Source of the DNA: Streptomyces griseoflavus | GTDB taxonomy: Bacteria; Actinomycetota; Actinomycetes; Streptomycetales; Streptomycetaceae | DNA length: 64,000 bases | Direction of reading: 5' to 3' | Assembly (NCBI RefSeq): GCF_014649995.1 | Contig: NZ_BMUC01000001.1 | Span: forward strand, 1 to 64,000 | Shown here: positions 52,215 to 59,230 of the stretch, in pieces | Layout of the letters: each line of letters begins with the position of its first letter | How positions within the stretch are numbered: the first letter of the stretch is position 1 | Position numbers and translations under genes: made by a program | The notes under the pieces: generated by a model | What the model saw: only the letters and a program-made list of their open reading frames with translations | Told to the model about the DNA's origin: nothing | The model's database searches: none

Positions 52215-52614
52215 ACACCCGGCGGTGCGCGGGCTGTGAGGATCACCACGGCCGTTTCGAAACGGCGCGTCGTGGAACCCGTACGTCCTGGCTGCCCTCT
52301 ATCGTGGGCGGCCAGGACCCGGGCTGTGGCGGCCCCTCGCTGTCCGCTGCCGAAAGCGGACGGAGCGTCACCGCTCACCGCCCGTGGTGCTTTTCGTGTG
52401 ACTCCCTCGGGTGTTCTCACGATTTCCTGCGGGTGCCGGATTGGCATTACCGCCGCAGGTAGGGGCAGGATGCGTCCCTGGGCGCGAGGGTCTGACGACG
52501 GACCCGGGTCCGGGGACTCACCGAGGAACCTGGCAGCATCGGCTTCGCCGTGCCCTGCATGCGGCTCCGCCGCGTGGCACGCCTCAACGGCAAGAAGAAC
52601 ACGGGAGTAAGAAC
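52215..52614. other. hupA upstream region with a 16-bp perfect palindrome
   Basis: A 400-bp gap without a convincing gene. GCCGTTTCGAAACGGC (52251-52266) is a perfect palindrome, 37 bp after the malic enzyme stop, flanked by CACG and CGTG. It could be that gene's terminator or a regulator site. The rest is probably the hupA promoter and leader. GCCGAAAGCGGACGG and TTCGTGTGACTCC stretches show no symmetry that I recognise. Confidence 0.4.
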
Positions 52615-52896
52615 ATGAACCGCAGTGAGCTGGTGGCCGCGCTGGCCGACCGCGCCGAGGTGACCCGCAAGGACGCCGACGCCGTGCTGGCCGCGTTCGC
52701 CGAGGTCGTCGGCGACATCGTCTCCAAGGGCGACGAGAAGGTCACCGTCCCCGGCTTCCTGACCTTCGAGCGCACCCACCGGGCCGCTCGTACCGCGCGC
52801 AACCCGCAGACCGGTGAGCCGATCCAGATTCCGGCCGGCTACAGCGTGAAGGTCTCCGCGGGCTCGAAGCTCAAGGAAGCGGCCAAGGGCAAGTAA
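52615..52896 (+). CDS. hupA: Histone-like nucleoid protein HU
   Basis: A 93-residue HU protein, the short vegetative form: MNRSELVAALADRAEVTRKDAD, the beta-arm region FERTHRAARTARNPQTGEPIQIPA and the end AGSKLKEAAKGK. It lacks the long lysine-rich tail of the sporulation form HupS. It bends and compacts DNA as a dimer. ATG 52615 has GGGAG seven bases upstream; the frame open from 52411 is not coding. It matches hupA of S. coelicolor in length and neighbourhood. Confidence 0.96.
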   Translation: MNRSELVAALADRAEVTRKDADAVLAAFAEVVGDIVSKGDEKVTVPGFLTFERTHRAARTARNPQTGEPIQIPAGYSVKVSAGSKLKEAAKGK

Positions 52897-52978
52897 GCGC
52901 TCCGCTGAGAACGCGGTGGGCGACTGCGGGTCCGTTGTGGCCGGCCGCGCGCTTCCCCGCGCCCCTCGCGGATGTTGC

Positions 52979-53036
52979 CGCCTACGCCGATGGGGCGGTC
53001 ACCCGGAACCGGGTGACCGCCCCATCGGCGTAGGCG
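52979..53036. terminator. Very long bidirectional terminator between hupA and murA
   Basis: A perfect inverted repeat of 27 bp per arm (52979-53005 and 53010-53036) with a GAAC loop. The innermost pairs are GGTCACCCG and CGGGTGACC. It sits between convergent hupA and murA and would stop transcription from both sides. Confidence 0.9.
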
Positions 53037-53048
53037 TGGACGGTTCCG

Positions 53049-54395
53049 TCAGCCGAGGGCCTTGCCGGGGAGTTCGACCTTCGCGCCGAGCTCCATGAGC
53101 TTGTCCATGAAGTTCTCGTAGCCGCGGTTGATCAGGCCGATGCCGTGGACGCGGGAGGTGCCCTGGGCGGCGAGGGCGGCGATGAGGTAGGAGAAGCCGC
53201 CGCGCAGGTCGGGGATGACCAGGTCGGCGCCCTGGAGGCGGGTCGGTCCCGAGACGACCGCCGAGTGCAGGAAGTTGCGCTGGCCGAAACGGCAGTCGGA
53301 GCCGCCCAGGCACTCGCGGTACAGCTGGATGTGCGCACCCATCTGGTTGAGCGCGGAGGTGAAGCCGAGGCGGGACTCGTAGACCGTCTCGTGGATGATC
53401 GACAGGCCCGTCGCCTGGGTCAGCGCGACCACCAGCGGCTGCTGCCAGTCGGTCTGGAAGCCGGGGTGCACGTCCGTCTCGAGCGCGATGGACTTCAACT
53501 GCCCGCCGGGGTGCCAGAAACGGATGCCCTCGTCGTCGATCTCGAAGGCGCCGCCGACCTTCCGGTAGGTGTTCAGGAACGTCATCATCGAGCGCTGCTG
53601 GGCGCCGTGGACGTAGATGTTGCCCTCGGTGGCCAGCGCGGCGGACGCCCAGGAGGCGGCCTCCAGGCGGTCGGGCAGGGCGCGGTGGGTGTAGCCGCCG
53701 AGTTTGTCCACACCGGTGATCCGGATCGTCCGGTCGGTGTCCATCGCGATGATCGCGCCCATCTTCTGCAGGACGCAGATCAGGTCCTCGATCTCCGGCT
53801 CCACCGCCGCGTTGGACAGCTCGGTGACGCCCTCCGCGAGCACCGCCGTCAGCAGCACCTGCTCGGTCGTGCCGACGGACGGGTACGGCAGCCGGATCTT
53901 GGTGCCGCGCAGCCGCTGCGGGGCCTCCAGGTACTGGCCGTCCGCCCGCTTCTCGATGGTCGCGCCGAACTGGCGCAGCACGTCGAAGTGGAAGTCGATG
54001 GGCCGGCCGCCGATGTCGCAGCCGCCCAGGCCCGGGATGAACGCGTGCCCGAGGCGGTGCAGGAGCGGCCCGCAGAAGAGGATCGGGATCCGCGAGGAGC
54101 CGGCGTGGGCATCGATGTCAGCGACGTTGGCGCTCTCCACGTGCGTCGGGTCGAGCACCAGCTCACCCGGCTCGTCCCCCGGGAGGACCGTCACGCCGTG
54201 CAGTTGCAGCAGACCCCGTACGACCCGCACGTCACGGATGTCCGGGACGTTGCGCAGGCGACTCGGTGCGCTGCCGAGCAGCGCGGCGACCATGGCCTTC
54301 GGTACGAGGTTCTTCGCACCGCGGACACGGATCTCGCCCTCCAGCGGGGTGCCGCCGTGGACAAGCAGTACGTCATCGACGTCGTTGACGGTCAT
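53049..54395 (-). CDS. murA: UDP-N-acetylglucosamine 1-carboxyvinyltransferase
   Basis: A 448-residue enolpyruvyl transferase for the first committed step of peptidoglycan synthesis (PEP plus UDP-GlcNAc). Lys28-Asn29 in RGAKNLVPKAM and the catalytic Cys126 in PGLGGCDIGGRPID are both present, so fosfomycin sensitivity through this residue is expected. Slight departures from the most common MurA motifs (GAKNL instead of GAKNA) suggest it may be one of two MurA paralogues in the genome. ATG 54395 starts 255 bp from the divergent AlgH-family gene. Confidence 0.94.
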   Translation of the reverse strand: MTVNDVDDVLLVHGGTPLEGEIRVRGAKNLVPKAMVAALLGSAPSRLRNVPDIRDVRVVRGLLQLHGVTVLPGDEPGELVLDPTHVESANVADIDAHAGSSRIPILFCGPLLHRLGHAFIPGLGGCDIGGRPIDFHFDVLRQFGATIEKRADGQYLEAPQRLRGTKIRLPYPSVGTTEQVLLTAVLAEGVTELSNAAVEPEIEDLICVLQKMGAIIAMDTDRTIRITGVDKLGGYTHRALPDRLEAASWASAALATEGNIYVHGAQQRSMMTFLNTYRKVGGAFEIDDEGIRFWHPGGQLKSIALETDVHPGFQTDWQQPLVVALTQATGLSIIHETVYESRLGFTSALNQMGAHIQLYRECLGGSDCRFGQRNFLHSAVVSGPTRLQGADLVIPDLRGGFSYLIAALAAQGTSRVHGIGLINRGYENFMDKLMELGAKVELPGKALG

Positions 54396-54650
54396 GAATC
54401 TCGCGTTCCGTGGGGAGGGGGGCAGGGCCTGAATGCCACAGACTAATCGCCCCCGGCCCCCCTTCTGTAAGCCCGTGGACGGAGTGAGAGCGTCATGGCT
54501 CTGTCACAACACGCCCAGTTCGGTGACGGCCACGAGCGGTCACCGCGGCCCGCGTGCGCCCGGGCGTGCTCCCGTCTGCCCTGAGCTGCGTTCACTCCCG
54601 TACCCCCGTTGCCTCCCCGCGCGGAGGGCGAATGCGGGATCATGTCTGGC

Positions 54651-55223
54651 ATGACCGAGGTGTCCTCGCTCACAGGGCGGCTGCTCGTGGCCACTCCCGC
54701 TCTGGCGGACCCGAATTTCGACCGCGCGGTGGTGCTCCTCCTCGACCACGACGAGGAGGGCTCGCTCGGCGTCGTCCTCAACCGTCCGACGCCGGTGGAC
54801 GTCGGCGACATCCTGGAGGGCTGGGCCGAGCTGGCCGGCGAGCCCGGGGTCGTCTTCCAGGGCGGCCCGGTGTCACTGGACTCGGCCCTCGGCGTCGCCG
54901 TCGTCCCGGGCGGGACGGCGGGGGAGGCCGCGCCGCTGGGCTGGCGCCGGGTGCACGGTGCGATCGGGCTGGTCGACCTGGAGGCCCCGCCGGAGCTGCT
55001 CGCCTCCGTCCTCGGCTCCCTGCGGATCTTCGCCGGATACGCCGGCTGGGGCCCGGGTCAGCTGGAGGACGAGCTGGTGGACGGCGCCTGGTACGTGGTG
55101 GAGTCGGAGCCCGGCGACGTGTCCTGCCCGCACCCGGAGCGGCTCTGGCGTGAGGTGCTGCGCCGCCAGCGCAGTGAGCTGGCGATGGTGGCCACCTATC
55201 CGGACGACCCTTCGCTCAACTGA
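54651..55223 (+). CDS. YqgE/AlgH family protein (UPF0301)
   Basis: A 190-residue protein of the AlgH fold. Family stretches are clear: LTGRLLVATPALADPNFDRAVVLLLDHDEEGSLGVVLNRPT, then VFQGGPVSLDSAL and the late AGYAGWGPGQLEDELVDGAWYVV. The biochemical role is not established in this family. ATG 54651 matches the family start; ATG 54642 is three codons upstream. Confidence 0.93.
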   Translation: MTEVSSLTGRLLVATPALADPNFDRAVVLLLDHDEEGSLGVVLNRPTPVDVGDILEGWAELAGEPGVVFQGGPVSLDSALGVAVVPGGTAGEAAPLGWRRVHGAIGLVDLEAPPELLASVLGSLRIFAGYAGWGPGQLEDELVDGAWYVVESEPGDVSCPHPERLWREVLRRQRSELAMVATYPDDPSLN

Positions 55224-55253
55224 TGCCCCTCGCCTTCAGTACCCTTGGCTGTT

Positions 55254-55547
55254 ATGAGCACTCTTGAGCCCGAGCGCGGGACTGGTACGGGGACCCTCGT
55301 CGAGCCGACGCCGCAGACGTCCCACGGCGACGGCGACCACGAGCGCTTCGCCCATTACGTCCAGAAGGACAAGATCATGGCGAGCGCCCTCGACGGCACG
55401 CCCGTCGTGGCGCTGTGCGGCAAGGTCTGGGTGCCCGGCCGGGACCCGAAGAAGTACCCGGTCTGTCCCATGTGCAAGGAGATCTACGAGTCCATGGGCG
55501 CCGGCGGCGACGACAAGGGCAAAGGCAAGGGCAAGGGCGACAAGTAG
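55254..55547 (+). CDS. DUF3039 small zinc-binding-like protein
   Basis: A 97-residue actinobacterial protein with a conserved core (HYVQKDKIMASALDGTPVVALCGKVWVPGRDPKKYPVCPMCKEIY). Its three cysteines (LCG and CPMC) suggest metal binding. The tail is Lys/Gly-rich (GKGKGKGDK). ATG 55254 is preceded by TACCCT (55240-55245) at a distance that fits a leaderless message. It follows the AlgH gene by 30 bp. Function unknown. Confidence 0.88.
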   Translation: MSTLEPERGTGTGTLVEPTPQTSHGDGDHERFAHYVQKDKIMASALDGTPVVALCGKVWVPGRDPKKYPVCPMCKEIYESMGAGGDDKGKGKGKGDK

Positions 55548-55600
55548 TCCCCTCGGTCCCCCTCTTCTCGGTCCCCCTCTTCCGCCGGTCCTGACTCTTC

Positions 55601-55641
55601 CGAGGCCCCCGGGGTGCGTCGCGCGTGCCCTCGGGGCCTTC
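55601..55641 (+). terminator. Terminator after the DUF3039 gene
   Basis: CGAGGCCCCCGGGG (55601-55614) can pair with CCCTCGGGGCCTTCG (about 55628-55642) with one bulge. A 15-bp tandem repeat CTCGGTCCCCCTCTT lies just upstream (55552-55566 and 55567-55581). Confidence 0.5.
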
Positions 55642-56368
55642 GTGCTGCCCGTGCGGTGCGCGGGGCGCGTCAGCCGGTCACGAAGTGGTCCAGACCTCTT
55701 GTGGCGGGGTGCGCCCGGTCTCTAGCCTCTGATGTGTTGTACGTAGCGAAATCGTCATTGCGCATGGTGCAACGCGTTCGGGTCCGGCGGCCGCGTACCC
55801 CCGTTGGCCGTGTCCCCGGTCCGCGTCAGGCCGCCGTGCCAGGGGGAGGAACTGTGAGCCTTGTGGGTCAGGACGGGGAGTCCCGGGTGAATCCTGTGCG
55901 CCGGTTCGTCCGGCGGCCGGGGCGGCCGCACGCCGGGACGGCGGCACCGCCCGGCGGGGGAGGCCGAGCCGCGCCCCCGGTCGTCCGAGCCCGCACCGGA
56001 CTCCTTCCGACGGGTGTTCGGGCAACGGGAATTCGGCCGGTACTCACCGCCGTCACGCGTTTCCGGTGCCGTATGCGGACCACCCCGCCGATCATGTTTC
56101 CGAGGGTCCGGACGGCGCCCGTGGAAGCGCCGGCGAGCCCCTTCTCCGCACCGTTCGCGATTTCCCCGTCGGGCACTTTTCCCGCTCGCCCTGACGGGCC
56201 CCGTGGCGGCCGGCGAGTTTCCCTTCATCTCCCCCCGGAACGGCTTCTGTCCGCCGAATCGTCCGCCATCGGCGGCGCCCGCCGTGATGACGATTGCGGT
56301 ACTGGTCTTCTTCGTACTCGTGCAGCGGCGTCCGGTCTGCGGTCCGGGCGGCGCGGTAAAGGACTGAC
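55642..56368. other. Long region without a convincing gene; possible small or decayed ORF
   Basis: About 730 bp between the DUF3039 terminator and the hexosaminidase. A GTG at 55854 has an excellent ribosome site (AGGGGGAGGAACT) and opens a frame of 172 codons to 56372 beginning MSLVGQDGESRVNPVRRF. Codon bias in that frame weakens after about 40 codons, while the +1 frame briefly becomes better (SFRRVFGQREFGRY, near 56010). That pattern fits a frameshifted or decaying gene. The minus strand offers an alternative 102-codon frame (56176 to 55868). No domain is recognised in any of them. The last 80 bp probably hold the hexosaminidase promoter. Confidence 0.4.
56301..56316 (+). promoter_or_regulatory. 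DasR-like half site before the hexosaminidase gene
   Basis: ACTGGTCT (56301-56308) is a perfect left half of the dre consensus. The right half is poor. It lies 53-68 bp before the start codon of a gene that releases GlcNAc, the signal precursor for DasR. Confidence 0.3.
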
Positions 56369-58027
56369 ATGACCGACGTGACCTCACCGACGGACCTCGT
56401 CCCCGCCCCGCGGGCCGTCCGGGGGCCGACCCGCCCCGGTGTCGAACTGACCCCCGGCACCACGCTGTGGGCCGGCCCCGGCACGGAGACCACCGAACGC
56501 TGGCTGCGCTCCACCCTCGGCCCCGCCCTGGGCCTGCCGCTGCTGCCGGGCCCCGAGGACGCCCCCGGCGGCCTGCGGCTGCGGATCGACGGCACCCTCG
56601 CGCCCGAGGCGTACCGCCTCGCCGTCGCCGCAGACCGGGGGATCGAGATCACCGGTGGCGGCGCGGCCGGCGTGTTCTGGGGAGCCCAGACGCTGCGCCA
56701 GCTGCTCGGCCCCGACGCCTTCCGCAGGGCGCCCGTACGGCCCGGACGCACGCGCGACATCCCGCACCGGACCATCGAGGACGCCCCCCGCCTCCGCTGG
56801 CGCGGCCTGATGCTGGACGTCGCCCGGCACTTCATGCCCAAGGACGGCGTGCTGCGCTATCTCGATCTGATGGCGGCCCACAAACTCAACGTCCTGCACT
56901 TCCACCTGACGGACGACCAGGGCTGGCGCATCGAGATCCAGCGGTATCCGAGGCTCACCGAGGTCGGCTCGTGGCGCGCGCGCACGAAAGTCGGTCACCG
57001 CGCCTCACCGCTGTGGGACGACAAGCCGCACGGCGGTCACTACACCCAGGACGACATCCGCGAGATCGTCGCCTACGCCGCCGAGCGGCATATCAGCGTC
57101 GTCCCCGAAATCGACGTGCCCGGACACTCGCAGGCCGCGATCGCCGCGTATCCGGAACTCGGCAACTCCGATGTCGTCGACACCGCCTCCCTGACCGTCT
57201 GGGACACCTGGGGCATCAATCCGAACGTACTCGCCCCCACCGACAACACCCTGCGCTTCTACGAAGGCGTCCTCGAGGAAGTCCTGGACCTGTTCCCCGC
57301 GGACGCCGGACCGTTCTCGCCGTTCGTGCACATCGGCGGCGACGAATGCGTCAAGGACCAGTGGCGCGCCTCGGACACCGCGCAGAAGCAGCTCGGCAAC
57401 CTCGGACTCGCCGACGAGGAGGCGCTGCAGTCCTGGTTCGTCGGGCACTTCGACCGGTGGCTCACCGCACGGGGGCGCAGGCTGATCGGCTGGGACGAGA
57501 TCCTGGAGGGCGGTCTGGCGCCCGGCGCCGCGGTGTCCTCCTGGCGCGGCTACGCGGCCGGGGTGACGGCCGCCCGCGCGGGACACGACGTCGTCATGTG
57601 CCCCGAGCAGCAGGTCTACCTGGACCACCGTCAGGACGCGGGCCCCGACGAGCCGGTGCCCATCGGGTACGTGCGCACCCTGGAGGACGTCTACCGGTTC
57701 GAGCCCGTCCCGGCGGAGCTGACGCCGGAGGAGACCGCACGGGTCCTGGGCACCCAGGCCAACGTGTGGACCGAGGTGATGGAGGACCAGGGGCGCGTCG
57801 ACTACCAGACCTTCCCCCGGCTCGCCGCGCTCGCCGAGGTCGCCTGGAGCGACCTGCCCGCCCCCGCCGACCGGGACTTCGCCGGCTTCGAACGGCGGAT
57901 GGAGGCCCACTACCGGCGCCTGGACGCCCTCGGCGTCGCCTACCGGCCGCCCACCGGGCCGCTGCCCTGGCAGCGGCGCCCGGGCGTGCTGGGACGCCCG
58001 ATCGACGGCCCGCCGCCCCACCGGTAG
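56369..58027 (+). CDS. Beta-N-acetylhexosaminidase, glycoside hydrolase family 20
   Basis: A 552-residue enzyme removing terminal GlcNAc or GalNAc from chitooligosaccharides and related glycans. An N-terminal GH20b domain (about 10-135) precedes the TIM barrel (RWRGLMLDVARHFMPKD, HFHLTDDQGWRIEI, VVPEIDVPGHSQA). The catalytic Asp-Glu pair is Asp325-Glu326 in HIGGDECVK, and the product-binding IGWDEILEGG and ANVWTE stretches follow. No signal peptide is seen from ATG 56369, so it appears cytoplasmic and would act on imported oligosaccharides. Confidence 0.93.
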   Translation: MTDVTSPTDLVPAPRAVRGPTRPGVELTPGTTLWAGPGTETTERWLRSTLGPALGLPLLPGPEDAPGGLRLRIDGTLAPEAYRLAVAADRGIEITGGGAAGVFWGAQTLRQLLGPDAFRRAPVRPGRTRDIPHRTIEDAPRLRWRGLMLDVARHFMPKDGVLRYLDLMAAHKLNVLHFHLTDDQGWRIEIQRYPRLTEVGSWRARTKVGHRASPLWDDKPHGGHYTQDDIREIVAYAAERHISVVPEIDVPGHSQAAIAAYPELGNSDVVDTASLTVWDTWGINPNVLAPTDNTLRFYEGVLEEVLDLFPADAGPFSPFVHIGGDECVKDQWRASDTAQKQLGNLGLADEEALQSWFVGHFDRWLTARGRRLIGWDEILEGGLAPGAAVSSWRGYAAGVTAARAGHDVVMCPEQQVYLDHRQDAGPDEPVPIGYVRTLEDVYRFEPVPAELTPEETARVLGTQANVWTEVMEDQGRVDYQTFPRLAALAEVAWSDLPAPADRDFAGFERRMEAHYRRLDALGVAYRPPTGPLPWQRRPGVLGRPIDGPPPHR

Positions 58028-58336
58028 CCCGCACCCGGCACCCCGGGGCGCCCGCCCGCCCCGGGGCACCGGACGGATCCCGCGCGTGCGTTCGCTCCCG
58101 GCCGAACGGGTCGTGCGATACGGGCACGGGAGCGGCCGAAGACCGCCAAGGCGCGCCACACCGGCGATGACGGGCCAAATCGGCCATGTCCGGGGTGAGG
58201 TGGGCGAATGCCACCTAGCGGACCCCCGTCTTCGGCGCCTGCCAAGATGTGCCAGAGTTGCCACGTCCGCCCTGTGAGCACGTACCGTACGGCGCACAGG
58301 TGGACCAGGTGGGGCCGCGGGAAGGGGCAGCCGGTT
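58028..58336. other. Upstream region of the molybdenum-hydroxylase-like operon
   Basis: A 309-bp gap without a convincing gene. TGCCA occurs four times within 55 bp (58209, 58240, 58250, 58259), the last three spaced 10 and 9 bp, as helically phased half sites would be. A GGCCAAATCGGCC stretch lies near 58173. These may be sites for a regulator of the operon; I do not recognise the factor. Confidence 0.35.
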
Positions 58337-59230
58337 TTGAGCACGCACGCACCGCAGGCGGCGCAGGCCGTGACGCTGCCCACGACCCTGGACGAGGCCG
58401 TGGCGGCGCTCACCGCCATGCCCGCCGCCGTGCCCGTCGCGGGTGGCACCGACCTGATGGCCGCCGTCAACTCCGGGCAGCTCAGGCCCGCCGCGCTGGT
58501 CGGCCTCGGCAGGATCAGCGAGATCCGCGGCTGGCAGTACCTGGACGGCCACGCGCTGCTCGGCGCCGGTCTCACCCACGCCCGCATGGGCCGCCCCGAC
58601 TTCGCCGCCCTCATCCCCGCGCTCGCCGCCTCCGCGCGGGCCGCGGGCCCCCCGCACATCCGCAACGCCGGCACCCTCGGCGGCAACATCGCCTCCGCCG
58701 CCCCCACCGGGGACGCGCTGCCCGTACTGGCCGCCCTGGAGGCGACGCTGGTCGTCGCCGGCCCGGGCGGGATCCGCCGCGAGGTCCCGGTGTCGCACCT
58801 GCTGGCCGGAATGGACCTGCTGCGCCCCGGTGAACTCATCGGCTACGTGCGCGTGCCGCTGCTGCACGCCCCCCAGGTCTTCCTGAAGGCCACCGGCCGC
58901 ACCGGCCCCGGCCGAGCGGTCGCCTCCGTCGCCCTCGTGCTCGACCCCGCCCGCCGCGGGGTGCGCTGCGCGGTGGGCGCCATCGCGCCGATGCCGCTGC
59001 GGCCCCTGGAGGCCGAGCAGTGGGTCGCGCAGCTCATCGACTGGGACAACAACCGCGCGATCGTGCCCGAGGCACTGAGCGCGTTCGGGGAGTACGTCGC
59101 CGCGGCCTGCATCCCCGACGCCGCCCCCGGCGAGGACGGCACCGTCCCACCGCTTCCGCCCGCGGTACTGCACCTGCGGCGCACCGTCGCCGCGCTGGCC
59201 CGACGAGCACTGGGGAGGGCGCTGTCGTGA
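58337..59230 (+). CDS. FAD-binding subunit of a xanthine dehydrogenase/CO dehydrogenase-like complex
   Basis: A 297-residue CoxM/XdhB-type flavoprotein. The FAD pyrophosphate-binding motifs VAGGTDLMAAVNSG (near residue 36) and AGTLGGNIASAAPTGDALP (near 112) are both intact. The C-terminal CO_deh_flav domain is also present. TTG 58337 is chosen because family N-termini begin just before LPTTLDEAVAAL and GAAGGGG lies about ten bases upstream. Its stop overlaps the next gene's GTG (GTGA), so the iron-sulfur subunit is co-translated. Confidence 0.9.
   Translation: MSTHAPQAAQAVTLPTTLDEAVAALTAMPAAVPVAGGTDLMAAVNSGQLRPAALVGLGRISEIRGWQYLDGHALLGAGLTHARMGRPDFAALIPALAASARAAGPPHIRNAGTLGGNIASAAPTGDALPVLAALEATLVVAGPGGIRREVPVSHLLAGMDLLRPGELIGYVRVPLLHAPQVFLKATGRTGPGRAVASVALVLDPARRGVRCAVGAIAPMPLRPLEAEQWVAQLIDWDNNRAIVPEALSAFGEYVAAACIPDAAPGEDGTVPPLPPAVLHLRRTVAALARRALGRALS

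Noticed and set aside
55755-56387. A 210-codon minus-strand gene opposite the hexosaminidase leader
   Set aside because: Composition is Arg/Pro/Ser-rich with poor codon bias, no ribosome site and no recognisable domain.
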